NCBI GenBank assembly: GCA_002633005.1
Contig: NMRA01000104.1
Coordinates: 836,175-900,174, forward strand
DNA length: 64,000 bases
Source of the DNA: Phoronis australis
Lineage: Eukaryota; Phoronida; Phoronidae
Reading direction: 5' to 3'
Shown one piece after another: positions 35,701 through 48,560 of the stretch; the first letter of the stretch is position 1; each line of letters starts with the position of its first letter. The position numbers and the translations under genes are program-made. Below the pieces are notes generated by a model that was not told the origin of the DNA, searched no databases, and saw only the letters and a program-made list of their open reading frames with translations.

Positions 35701-38700
35701 GTAGCAGACATGATATATCTGAGGGAATTTAGTGAAAGTGTGTGCTGTTTGCAGGTATGTCAGTGTTCCCGACGAGTGGGAGACACCAGAGCCTCAGCCT
35801 TACAAGGACACTGTGAGTAGATAGTCCTTGCCTGCTCTCCGTAGACCCAAGACACTCGAGTAGACACAACGTCACGCACGTGATTGCGGGTGAAATTCTT
35901 GCATCTGCGGAGTGCAGCCCAGGCTTACGCTTGTTTCTATTAGTACTTGGAACTAGTGTTCATTGGGACTTCTGGTTATTATGATTATTTGTTTATGAAT
36001 TCAAAATGTAGTGGATGGATAGCTCTGGTAAAGGCATTGTAGTGTTAAAGACTCTAAAACTGTGGGGGGAATCCTTTTATGCACTGATCATTTTTTACTG
36101 GCGTTACTCTGTTGTAGAAAGCAGAAGTACACATTGTGGTGTAGGTTGTCATGGCAAGGCATCATTGAGAATGAGTTGAAAGCCCTTAGCCATTCACACA
36201 GGCAGAATTTGTACTAATGACTGGCCCAATGGGTCTAATGGCTCGTCAAATTGCCACATTTTAGCTACTATATTTGGAAGACATGAACTTGAGGTGTGTT
36301 TTCTATGTGATATGGCAGTGTTCTCCACAATAGAATTCCCAAACTCGTCACAAATTTCTGAGTTCAGTTTTGGTAGTTAACAATGTCCCTATCACAACCA
36401 CTACACTGGAGATATTTATCTAAGTTTCAAATGCATGCACTAAAGTGGTGTTATGATAGATGATGTGCATGTATTGATGTATCATTCAGGGTAACCTCTA
36501 CCACTGGCTCATGAATGGTGACTGCCAGGATCAGTTCAGTGTGATTTATGATGGAGGTGAGAAGACTGCTATCATGTTGAACACTTCCCAAGAACCAGCT
36601 GTGGTGGAGGAAAGGGCGGTAAGTCACAGTGTCTTAATCGGCGCCACCCAGCGATGTCGAGTCTGTTTTTGGTGTCTGCCATTTTGTCCACAAAACTGCT
36701 CAAAAGACTATTATGACACCTATTCCTTGCGAGCGGCCATTCTATTGTTTTCAATCTTTTATTTGCTTCTGTATCTGCCCAACCATTTCTGGGATCGTCA
36801 CGAAAATTGGTATATGAGTCCTGAACTGGGTTTTCACATAGATCCGACAATTATGGTGCCCTGTAGTGGCATTTTTGCAGCTCTGTTTCCCAAACGTTTA
36901 TAAGGTCTTTTTGAAATTTCAGTTGTATTTCTGTTAACTTGGCAACAAGCAGACAAATGAATGTGACTAGCGCTTGGCCTCCTAATAGCAGTGTGTTTTC
37001 ATGTTTGCCTTTGTATCTTAGAAGTTCCGTGATATATTTTCACGAAATGTGACATATTTTTCGAATTGTGAGATGTTGACACCTTTCAATTTTAGGACAG
37101 GTTTGACATACTCAACGCCATCTAATGGCAATTTTACGATACTAATAAACATCCCTAGTAGCATAACGTTACGGTGAAGTTGTGTGTGTTTAAAAGACAT
37201 AGTATCTGTATGTAGACTGGTTATGTTTACACTCCTTGTACTATCGAATGTATTCATTACAGCGTTGGACAGAGACATATGTGCGCTGGTCTCCCAGTGG
37301 CTCTTACCTGGCCACCTTTCACCAAAAAGGCATAGCCCTGTGGGGTGGGGAAAACTTTAAACAGATCATGCGCTTCAGTCACCCAGGCGTACAGCTTATT
37401 GACTTCTCACCTTGTGAAAGGTAAACTTCAATAGGCACCAGCTTCTACGATGGAAGTGGGGTCCTTTTATGTAAAATATTCAAGAATGAACACTGCTAGG
37501 CCTCCTTCCTGTCAATCTCCTGGCAATCACTAATCTACTGGCATAGGAGTCAGATGAGCTTGCAGACTTAATACAATGTTTGTTGTACCGATTACCAATA
37601 AACAGGGAAAAAGTTGAGCGATGAAAAAAGAGAACAGTATATATAAAATATCAACAAGTTCCAACAAAATATTTTTTTCCATATTTCATGGGAAATAACC
37701 TCTGATGAAAAGTTAATGTCCTGGTTTGAGAAACTGTCAAAAGTGAACTAAGCAGATTTAGTAGTCATTTTCGACGTGCCTGCTGACCTAATTTTCATTT
37801 GTACGAGCCATGTACGGAAGCAAGGGCTGTTGTTGACCCGCACATTTCAATCACTCATTGCTGAGAGGTTTTAATCGGTGCAAGCAGAAACTGAGGTGGT
37901 TGTGTGGAATTGGATTTTTAATGGCAATTTCTTTAATTTCGGACTGAACTCTTGTGACGGTCGTGTGAAGAGAACGGAGGATGGTTATTTTATGATCCAA
38001 GTTTGTTGCCTAACAACTGTGAGGGTAGAACCTTTGCTTGACAATACCGCAAAAAAGCTATCACATGTGATTGTATGTTTGGCTGTGTTATAGGTACTTG
38101 GTGACGTTCAGCTCTTTGCCCAGTCACGCAGATGAACCCACCGCCATCATTATCTTTGATATCAGAACAGGACACAAAAAGAGAGGCTTCCATTGTGAAA
38201 ATGCTTCAGCTTGGCCCATTTTCAAGTAAGTAGCCCTATCTGTCATTCTTCGTATGAACCGATGAATTAAATGGTGTATATGCATTGTTCAGACCTTATT
38301 AACCTATTTAAAGAGGTGCGATTTACTTGGATTGATGACCTGGCTCGTCTTTTTATCATTATCTTGACTTTTTTCGTACAAAAACGTTATTGCCCTAGGA
38401 TTTCATCACAATTTTTGGAAAAATAATCGTAATTTAGCAACGGAGCTTTAGAGCAACGCACCTCAATTTTGTAGAAAGTCTTTCATAGGTTACAGGTACG
38501 TCACAGCATAAATTTGATGAATCCTAGCTTAAGATTTCGCCCTTTTCGGAGACCGGGTTTCAACCGGCTTAGGCGACCTCCTCCTGAAATGAATTTTTCT
38601 AAGAGCCCTGGGCGCTTATTAGGGCGAATACGGTATCTGTTTATTACTCATTTTTTTACTGGCTTTAACATAGTGAGTGCATTTTCAGGTGGTCTCATGA

Positions 38701-41700
38701 TGGCAAGTACTTTGCAAGGACTAGTCAAGATGTGATGAGTATATACGAAACACCAGTAAGTAGTCTACAACTGGTGTTTAATGCGTAGAGAGATGTGTAT
38801 GTTTAGATGTGTACCAGTATGTATGTGTAGATGTGTACTTGTATATACAGTGCTCGACGCTTAGCTAAATGCCAAGTTGCATTTGGTGACCTGGCAAATA
38901 TCCCAGGTCTTCAAGCAAAATCTGAAGTTGCCATAACTGAAAATTCGAAGGTTTCCTATTCTGTCCTATATGTCGTAAACTTCCGTTGACCAAAAAACCT
39001 TGTCAGGGCACTCATTCTTGTTCTGCTTCTTTGATTTCCACTGCAAATTACGTATGTTCATTTTCTAACTCAATCACTCCTCCCGCCGGGCATAGAAAGC
39101 AGACAACAGCATGCACTGGTGGCACGAATTTCGCCGAACGCACCGGATTTTTTTGGCAAACAATTCCCACTTCTGTCTTTTTACTTTCTGTTGTACTTTA
39201 AACGAGGTGGCTAATGTAAAACATCTTTATGTATTCAACACCAGTTAGCTGTCCCCAGCTGGTGTTAAAAACAACATACAACTAAATGATTCCGTAAAGT
39301 CTTTATTGCCTTCAAGCCATAATGTTGTCTTTGCTTTTCCTTCTTTCAGTCATTTGGTTTATTGGAGAAGAAAAGTATGAAAATCAAGAATATACAGTAA
39401 GTTGAATGTGTCCTCTTATCTACGTATAACATGCACTTAAATCACCGTCAGCAAAATGTTCTATAACACTCAGCAAGCCAATGGCCATCTTAACTCGTTC
39501 ATTCATTACTGTACTGTTGTGTGTGTTGTGCATATTGTGAATATCAACTGCATTTTCGTAGTTATTAAACGTGCTTTGCCAACACCTTCAACCAATAAAT
39601 GAAAAACCAAACCGTATGTTGAGAGGACAGTGTAACCGAAGGCAAACCACAGAGTCTAAATCTAGGCACAGCTTCCAAGTGCTGGTTGACTGAAACATTA
39701 AAATAGAGGATTTCTGATAAAATGCCTGGAACGGTTTTTCGTGAGAAACGACTAAATCGAGTTGCTTTGGGTACATTTTGTTAACTTTATGTTGTTTTGC
39801 TGTTGACATTTGATTATCAGGCTGGTGTCTTTGAATGCTCTTATAGCACAGTGGTGAATACATGCTGGTTTGTTACTGTATTGTAAATGTGTTACATTTT
39901 GTTCATTTTGTGTGTACCCTGTTAGCATTCATTTACACCTGGCATACGTGAACTGGGCAAACAAGAAAGAATAGTTTTCAGATAACAACTTTTAATGTTG
40001 ACACTTGTCAACAAATGTTAATAATAATAAACAGTACCAAACTGTTCTTAACAACAGTAGTCATGTTTGGGCCCCGGTAACGCATTTTGAAGGTCTGTTG
40101 AAGTTTGGCAGTGATAGTTGGGAGTTTCTGCTGCAGGGACTTTGCGTGGTCGCCAACTGACAACTGGTTGGCCTACTGGGTGCCCGAGGAGAACCAGGCA
40201 CCAGCTCGGGTAGTGTTGTTAGGCATTCCCAGTAGGAGAGAGCTACAGGTGAAGAATCTGTTTAATGTGGCCGATTGTAAGATGCACTGGCAGAAGAGTG
40301 GTGATTACCTGTGTGTTAAGGTGGACAGGTACACCAAGCTAATCAAGAAGGAGAAAGAGCCGGTCAAGTATGCGGTGAGTGGCTGTAAAGTTGTCCAGAG
40401 TTGGAATGGGGAAAATGGGGGGTGGTGTGATGAGGCTTATTGCTATGGGATGGAGGAACTAGTGGGGGGTGTGATGTGGATGTTGCTATGGGATGGAGGA
40501 ACTAGTGGGGTGTGTGTGATGTGGATGTTGCTATGGGATGGAGGAATTAGTGGGGTGTGTGTGATGAGGATATTTGTTTTTGGATGGGGTAACTAGTGAG
40601 GATATGTGATGGTGGTGGTGCTTTTTGGGTGTTAGTTGAAGTGGGAAAGAGTGGGATGTCTGGTGGGACATTGTAATTGGGTGGGGGAACTAGTTGGGTG
40701 TGTGATGGGGATATCGTTATCGGATGGGGGGAATAGTGGGATGTGTGGCGTAGATACCGTTGTTAGGTGGGGTATGGTGGAACACTGGCAAGTAATACAG
40801 TTGTTGTCAGTGTGGCTTTGACTACCAACCTGTACTCTTACAGTAACTGAGAAGGATGATAGTTGTCTTTGGTTAGAGCTGTGCTCAATGATTTCTACCA
40901 AGTATTCGTACTGTCTGACTCAGTTTCCGTGTACCCACTTATATGTATGTGGGCACGTTATGCTGTCATCCTTGTCCGTCCTGCGTTCGCTGCTGTGTCT
41001 CCAAAACCACTTGATGGATATTAGTGGAATTTTGCAGGTTACCATGGATGGGATAACACACTGCAAATTTTTCATCATTATCGTGATTATTTAAATTTTA
41101 AAAAATATCTTTGTTGCATTGAATTGCCTTCATTGTTGTTGCTGAAATAGATGTCAGGTACTGCTTAAGATGACTGTGTTTTGACAACATGACACAGTAA
41201 CAGGGCATCTTGTGATACTAAAGTTTACTTTCGATCTGTTGAGGTATGGTTTAGATTGAAATATGTATTAATGGCCGTAAAAATTTCATCTTTTTTGTCA
41301 TGGGTCATTCCAAGCCCTGAATTTTACATAGTTGAAGACGTTGGTTTTCTTTGCATTAACCTAGATATCTACAAACAAACTTGTTGGCCATTAATCAACA
41401 TTGGTAAATACTATCATGCGAATGACAGCACCTGGCTCTTTTCAGATGGAATGTTCTGTCCCTACTGGCCTTATTTTTAGTTTTTGTGTGTCCTTTGTCA
41501 TCCTCTTTCCTGTCTTCCAAACTGCATGAACAGTCGTGATGAAAGGTGGCAAGTGTGTTCATGTGGAGGGTAGCATTGCCTCCCTTTGAAGTAATTTTAA
41601 GTTTACTAGTGTTAAGTACCGTCCACACTCAGACTTACCATAGAACAACTTGCACTAGTGCAATTTTCCCTACTTTTATGTTGAGCGTCCACACGCACTT

Positions 41701-44700
41701 GTCCGATAACGAGGGTAAGGCGGAAGTTGTCGCTCTGTGCATATGAAAAACTGATGCGAATATGGTGTGTAAAGGAAAACCCATCTGATAATTACTTCCG
41801 CAAATTACCCTAGAACGAGTTACTCTACCTGGATAAGGTGGATTAAATTGTCACAAGTGAGGCAAGTTGCACTATTTTAAATAGCGTCCACACATCCCTC
41901 AAACCTAACAACAATTCGTTCTAGGAGTAACTTATTCTTGGGTAAGTCTGTGTAGACGACACTTTACTTTGTTTAGTGAGAGTGTTTGAACTACTGGTCA
42001 TCAGATGTGTCTTTGCTGTATGCAATGCACACAGTGGGTGCTCATCATCGCTGCGTGTTGCTCTTGTACAACTGTCAAGCTCTGTCCCATAGTAATCTGA
42101 ACAGTGTGTACACTGTTAATGCCTGTTGTAGGGCATGTACCACAACTTTGAGCTGTTCCGCATACGTGAAAAGCAGATCCCTGTGGATGTGATTGAGTGC
42201 AAGGAAACCATCTCGGCCTTTGCCTGGGAACCAATTGGGTCTCGCTTCTGTTTCATCCATGGCGAGAGTCCTCAGATTGCAGCCAGTTTCTACCAGATAA
42301 AGACAGGCAAAGTGGAGTTGTTGAGTATGTGTTTTTATCATTTCTTTATTTCTCATAAATTTTCAATTGGCTTGCAAGAAATGTGTAGTGGCGCTGTTAT
42401 TTGCTGTGCTTGACTTGCTAGATCACATGAACTTCATTGTCTACACTTACCTGTTGTTATTATGTACCTGTAAAGAACTAACTGAACAGATTTATATTGA
42501 TAAATGTGATAATAACTGGCAATTATTTACTTGACAATGGACAATGAAGCATCTTTCTCCTTTCATAGTTTTTGAATTATTCTCTTTTTGTTGATGGTAT
42601 ATTTCAACTTGTTTTGTGTGATGTGTCTGTGTCATGTTTGACCTGTGTTTATTACAGAGACACTGGAGAAGCGTGTTGCCAACACCATCTTTTGGTCACC
42701 CAATGGACAGTTTGTTGTTTTGGCTGGACTGAGAAGGTAACCGGAGAATCTCGCATTGTCTAAATCAATGATTAGTCTTACATTTTTGAAACATGGTCAA
42801 GTTATGACTTCAGGGCTTGGAATTCTCTTTTAAAGTGGAACATGTAGGCTAATTCCTTGTCTGTGTGATTGCTTGGTCAAATTAGAAACACAATGTATAG
42901 CGCAGTGTGAATATGACGTAGGTTGAAAATCTTTTTAAGAGCGAGTTTTGTGTTGAAAGTGATCCGCAGTAAATGACTCGGCCCATCCAATAAGTATTGT
43001 GACCTGGTGTTGAGGAATAACACTGCATGATGCGGGCTATGTGAGCCCCCAAGGTACATCATTAGTGCAAAGTTCACCTATTTGCAGAATTGTTTGTTTT
43101 CACGTTTACAAGTTGTCAGTGAATACAACTGCACTTTGTTTAGCATAGATGATGTTCAGATAGCATTGTCATTTAGTTCCTGCTATGCATTTGCATAGTA
43201 CATTGCATGCAAGTACAACTTTAAGATTTCCTCTTTCATTTTTGGTCTCTATTCTTGCAAAAACGTTTATTTCACTTAAATTTTACAGCACAAAAAAAAA
43301 TTATCACCCAAGCCTATTTATCTGTGGAACGATGCATCATTTGCAAAATTCTTCCATTTTTGTCATTTTCATTTCACGACCTGTTACTTAAAGACTTCAA
43401 AGTAAACTTGACTGGCCAAAGATAATCTTTACACACCTCTTGTTTTCCGTTGGCAGATTTTTTATAATGTTTTACTGTTATGTTGTTAGACACACACTTA
43501 TAATTACGTAACTACTTCATTCTTGACCTCTTCATACTGAGGTGGCATCACAGTTACAGTTGTATAGGAACTGTCTTCATCATTAGTTTCTATCTGGTGT
43601 TTTCACACTCGTGTTATCATTGGCAATTCTTGTTATGTTAGTGTATTAGTGTGTAAATCAATTGTATCCTCGTCACTTCACAGCATGAATGGTATTGCAC
43701 CAGTGTGTAAACAAATTGTATTCTCATCATTTTACAGCATGAATGGTATTCTCGAGTTCATTGATACGACCGACATGACTGTGATGTCATCTGGCGAACA
43801 CTACATGGCTTCCGACATTGAGTGGGACCCGACTGGGCGCTATGTTGTCTCCTCAGTCAGTTGGTGGGCTCACAAGGTAGGTAGTGTATCTGGGCTGGGT
43901 CAGTCACTACTGGCACTGTACTGGTCTCTTCGTTATATTTGTGCTTCTGTTTGGTGTTTAAAATAAATTGCTTTATCCGTCTTGGCTACGATTTGTTTTC
44001 TGTATTCCGTCCACTGGTCGTTTTTGCCAGCTGACTCCTGTCCGTACAACGCTGCTGTGGTGGTGCCACCCAGGGCAGACCCCTCAGGGTATTACACTGT
44101 GTTTATTTTCAAAACGGTAAACGTGGACTTTCACATGTGGATGTAAATCTAAATTAGTTTTGAGGTGCACTTGCTGTTTCTTCTGACCTAATGACCATGC
44201 ATGTGTTATGTGGACGCGAGAATCTTATGAAGGCAGCTAGTGTGGTCAGGTGCTTCAGTTGTGATACATGGCAATTAATAATGAAGTATTGTATGAGTTT
44301 TCATTTTCACAAGGTCCTTGTATCTTCCGAACACATGCCAGGTCTGGTGACATCATATCCTTCAAACTGCTTCTGCTGAAGCGTTGTTAGATACCTAGTT
44401 TACTAAGACATGGTTCAGTCACACACTTTCATTCTGTTCCTTAACACGTTTATAAAAAGAATCCGTCTTTCATTACAGTCTTGGGAACCAATTACCTGCC
44501 TTGTTTAGTCCATTTCTAAGTTGCAGACAGGAATGGTGGGGTCTCATGAAATTATGAACGATACTTTTTGTATATATGGCATTAGGTGCATGTCGATCAA
44601 TGCACTACGTCAATGCCAAAGTTATGATTGGCTAATGACGCTATGACCCAATAACTGAGAAACTTTGCCGGGCAATCGTGTCTGTTTACGATGTGGTAAA

Positions 44701-46868
44701 AAACGGTGTCAAATAGAAATTTTGCTATTGGAAACGGAATTTCAAGATTCAACTCTGAATAATTTTTTCTCACACAAAATTCAGGATTTGGCCTTAGGAG
44801 AATGTGTTAGTACCGAATATGCCCCATAGCTAAATGATTCAAGTGAAGTGTTTATGTGCTCTGGATCGTCTGTTCTACAGTCAGGTCTACTCTTCCCTGG
44901 CGGGACGACGCAGTGTAGGATCAGAAATTATACAGGGGTGGATCCAGGATTTTGAGTAAGGGGGGGGCAGGGTACAGGAATAACCAGAATTTTGCGACAT
45001 GTGCATGCCCAGCCTGAAATGTAGGCATGTGGGGGTCTCCAATTTTTGGTTTTGTGGACCTTATTACTAAAAAGAAACGGTTAACGGGGTTTGTTCATGA
45101 CATATGCTAGTCAGCAATTCGCACCCCAAACTGCCAAATGGTATCTGTTATATTCATCAAAAACTATTGTTAGGGGAACAGAATCTTTTTGTTGGCTAAA
45201 TATGCTATTGTAAAAGACAATTTTTGACTTCCTGTTGGGAACATGCTGGATTATGCCATTTCTGTGTTTACTGTCAATAAGGATAAAAAGAGGATTTTCC
45301 ATGTACTTTAATGACTGTCGTCCACCCAAAACTTGTTTGTTGTGTGAAAATCGTACTGCATCATTTTTGGGTTTCTTTAGTGCATTTTCTTTTCGGGAAG
45401 TTGAGGTACTCTAAATACTGTACGACAGACTTTCAAAGATCGGAACCAACTAATCTTTATATTTTGGCCTAAGTTTGGTAGTCAAAAGTATTGTTTGTCT
45501 CCCTTGTATTGCTGCTAAAGCCAATATCATTCACTGACTTCTATGCATCTTATGCTGACGTAGTTGTTCCCTGAACTAGTGGTGATCTTTGTGTGCACAG
45601 TGAGTCTGTGACTTGTGTGTTTATCACTCTTCTAACCGTGTTCTGTCATCTCCAGGTTGACAATGCCTACTGGATGTGGAGCTTCCAAGGACGTTTGTTG
45701 GCTAAACAACCAATGGATCGCTTCTGTCAGCTGCAGTGGCGTCCACGGCCTCCGTCATTGTTGTCTCCTGAACAGATCAAGGTTTGTATAATGTACGGTT
45801 TCAATGTCGTTCGGGTGAAGTGTCCATTATGTCTTTAGGCCCCTTATCACCCGAACGTCTCCATGCTAATGAACTGCCTCCTGCCATACTATTCACACGT
45901 TTCAAAGAGGGACCTGTATTTATTAGAACCACCTAGTGAATAGGAGTCGGCCATTAATGAAGACTTGTCTCGGCTGAAGGTTAGGACTACTCGTTTCTGG
46001 AACAACTGGATCGAATGCGTTTTAGTGTTGGTTGTCAAGTTGTTTGAACTGTTGCACATTGTACTGTGGTGTTTATTTGGTCAACAGGAGATCAAGAAGA
46101 ATATGAAGAAGTACAGCTCCCAGTTTGAAGTGAAGGATCGCATGACACAGTCCAAGGCTTCTAAGGTGAGTGGTCAGCTGGTTGATTCTCCATGCTGCAG
46201 TGCCATCCGGTGGTAATTTTTTAATTTTCCTTGCTGTAATCCACCAGGATTGTATTTACCAATTTTTCACATGACTCTATTTTTAGTTCACTAGTTTCAC
46301 TCACTCTTTATGTCTTTTCCACTTGTGATGCACAAAGTGGGCTCTTGTTGCAGTCAGTAGATTCATGAGTGAACACTGTGATATAGTTAATTCCATGTAA
46401 ATATTCGTTTTATTACTCATGCCCGCTGCTGATTTCATCCGTTTCAGGAACTTGTTGAGAAGAGACAACGTCTTGTGGAGGAATTTAACAAGTACCGCAT
46501 CAAGGTGCAGGAGTTCTACAGTATACAGAAACCGCAGAGGCTGGAGCTGAGGAGAGGTGAGGCACTATAACTGCTTGGGATTTACCTGGCTAAGTGTATG
46601 GTATATCAAATGGTGATAAGTATTTGTGAATTCCGTAATAAATGACCTCAGAAAGTCACTTCATGTTTGGAGTTTGCCTTCACAGATGGAAAGTTAATAT
46701 TATCAAATAATAAATAACTACTTTGTTGTTTTCTGTCTACGAATGATTGACACTTGCTTTCCTATTTCAGGCATTGACACTGATGAGGTTGAGAGTTACA
46801 CGGAGAACTTTGAGGAGGAAACAATTGAATTCTTGGTTAAGGTTGAGGAAACTGTAATTGAGGAGTAG
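32727..46868 (+). CDS. EIF3B: Eukaryotic translation initiation factor 3 subunit B, 17 coding exons, 699 aa
   Basis: Coding exons are 32727-32862, 34456-34648, 34843-34962, 35755-35812, 36490-36618, 37263-37420, 38094-38225, 38689-38755, 39350-39396, 40137-40374, 42132-42324, 42658-42736, 43738-43876, 45656-45781, 46088-46165, 46448-46556 and 46771-46868. All are GT-AG, the phases agree, and the sum is 2100 bases. The product is the eIF3 scaffold subunit that binds the 40S ribosome. An acidic N-terminus precedes an RRM (RNP2 VIVVDNIP at 65-72, RNP1 KGYIFLEY at 109-116). A long beta-propeller follows ([38 protein letters not shown]), and the C-terminal helix binds eIF3 partners ([13 protein letters not shown]). 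The end reads EEETIEFLV, as in other animals. The human protein is longer only because of its N-terminal extension. It appears complete and functional. Confidence 0.97.
40425..40790. repeat. 43-46-bp minisatellite in EIF3B intron 10
   Basis: Three clear copies of CTATGGGATGGAGGAACTAG plus a GTGGGGTGTGTGTGATG-type tail start at 40443, 40486 and 40531. Several more decayed, G-rich copies follow to about 40790. The array begins about 50 bp after exon 10. Confidence 0.75.
41615..41963. mobile_element. 349-bp PIF/Harbinger-type MITE in EIF3B intron 10
   Basis: The left end AGTACCGTCCACACTCAGAC and the right end, reverse complemented, AGTGTCGTCTACACAGAC form inverted repeats that continue to CTTACC. 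Both sides carry TTA (41612-41614 and 41964-41966), the 3-bp TWA duplication typical of Harbinger elements. A subterminal GCGTCCACAC motif occurs twice inside. No coding capacity. Confidence 0.7.
43648..43750 (+). repeat. EIF3B: 54-bp-offset tandem duplication of the exon 13 splice acceptor
   Basis: Bases 43648-43696 recur as 43702-43750. Each copy contains a pyrimidine tract, a CAG acceptor (TTCACAG at 43683, TTTACAG at 43737) and the exon start CATGAATGGTATT. The downstream acceptor gives the conserved protein. The upstream one would add 54 nt, 18 codons with no stop ([18 protein letters not shown]). Confidence 0.85.
44933..45150 (+). mobile_element. Diverged copy of the CAGNGGCGGAT MITE family in EIF3B intron 13
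   Basis: It starts CAGGGGTGGATCCAGGATTT. It later has CAATTCGCACCCCAAACTGC then CAAATGGTATCTG, which matches the interior of 15163-15310. The right end is not recognisable, so the boundary is approximate. Confidence 0.5.
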
Positions 46869-48309
46869 TCACTAGAGGTCAGCACCTATCAGAGCCACTT
46901 TGAGGGGAGAGTGTGAGGCTTAGAGAGACTTCAGTGTAGAGGGTGCTCGGCACTGGATCTCTAGTGGCTTGCGCATATTATCATATAGTTTCTACAATAA
47001 GTTGGTCACCCAGTTTGTTTAATCTCATCTACTGGTTGTGTTGTCAGTTAAAATGTCTAGTGTATTCCTACGGTTATTTTATGACAATGATGGTGATATT
47101 TTCAAAATTACTGCTCTTTTTAATCAATTAAATCTAGCTTCTTTGTTTGGTCACTTTTGTGGTCAGTTTCCAGTTCCCTTTAGGTTACGTTGGCCTTGCG
47201 TAGCGATTGATCCTGGTTGATGTGGGCAATGATTTGAAAAACAATAAAATATGCTCTGGTACTTGGTCTTATTGTCAAAAAACTATACAGGGATACTGGT
47301 CTTACTTTGATTGTTCATAACAAGAGGGTGGTTGAGATCACCAATATCAGCATCATACCTTGAATACAGTGCGCCCATTTTTTAATTGTCTCACCAAATG
47401 ACTTGGGCTCTACCGTATGTTGTCATACTCATGTCTGATGCATAAGCCTGCGCCATTCTGGGCGAGGTTGCCCTCAGGAAACAAAAAGTGACTCATTGTC
47501 TGCCCAATTGTTACTATTGCCTATTGCATCCTCCCCTTAGGTGCTTTTTTATAATACTCGTCTCTGGGAATCAACTACTCGAGACCATTGTGGCTCACGG
47601 GTAGTGTATAACAACACAATGGCAGAGACCCGACTAACAGTTGTGACGTCACGTTACTTTATGAGTTTATGCCTTTATTTCTTGATTACAAGTACACAAA
47701 TTGAGGAACAAATGCTTAAAATATACTAGAATTCTTGGTAACCGAAATTGAGCATTTATGACCATGTTGTTAGACGTTTTAAGTACAAGTGGTTAGGTGA
47801 CGTTAATTCACAAGTGTCTTTTAGTCTGTGTGCAGTGCGCTAGTGTTTTGTGGTATTTTGGTGGTGTGGGTCAGGATGGGGCTCTGTGTTGGCTATTCTT
47901 GTTTATTCAATTATTGCAGACAATCCGTCTAGTGCCTATGGTTGTGTAGTCTACCGTCGTACTGTGACCTGTCCTCTTAATTTGAAATCAAGCATCTCGC
48001 TGTCCACTGGAGTCCTATATAATATATGAGAATAAGTTGTTCTCATGCTTTTCTTAGACTAAATTACAGTTGACATGTTTGTTAAAACTAATGACGTTGT
48101 TCACGTGGCAACCAGGGCTAGCGTCTCCTCAAGTTACAGCATTTTACTTGTCTTTTTCTATGCAGTTGAGCCATTGAGAAAAGAACATCTGCATCTGTTG
48201 TGACGATGCATTACACTCAGTGGCTGAGTTTGTTGTCGTTACTAACAAATCGCACCAAATAAACGGGAAGCACGGATATTACAGGTGAATATTACAGCGT
48301 TTCACTCAA
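46869..48309. other. EIF3B 3' UTR and downstream intergenic sequence
   Basis: The first 400 bases are the likely 3' UTR up to the AATAAA at 47243. Beyond that I see no gene or clear repeat. Confidence 0.5.
47243..47248 (+). terminator. EIF3B: EIF3B poly(A) signal
   Basis: AATAAA lies 375 bases after the TAG stop, followed by a GT-rich stretch suited to cleavage. Confidence 0.6.
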
Positions 48310-48560
48310 AGAGAGAGTTACAACTTAAAAAGACGCTTCTTAACTCAGCACTTGAATGGCGACTTAGACCTTAAAGGGACGCTTCGTAACACACCTGTTC
48401 AAGGGAGACCTTAACTCGCCACTTAAAGGGAAACTTCTTTAACTTAACTCTTAAAGAGAGACTTATTTTAAACTCGTCACTAGTTAGGGATAAACTTTCT
48501 GACTCACCACGAAAGGGGAACTTCTTAACTAGTTACCGCATGAAGGGAAACTTTGTAACT
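48310..48560. repeat. Degenerate ~35-bp tandem repeat
   Basis: The phrase CACTTAAAGGGAAACTTCTT followed by AACTC recurs about seven times with heavy divergence (for example ACCTTAAAGGGACGCTTCGT and CACGAAAGGGGAACTTCTTA). Confidence 0.65.

Noticed and set aside
36511-36903. 130-codon plus-strand ORF as a gene
   Set aside because: It is EIF3B exon 5 (36490-36618) running on into its intron; the donor GTAAGT at 36619 ends the coding part.
40105-40596. 163-codon plus-strand ORF as a gene
   Set aside because: It is EIF3B exon 10 with intron read-through into the minisatellite.
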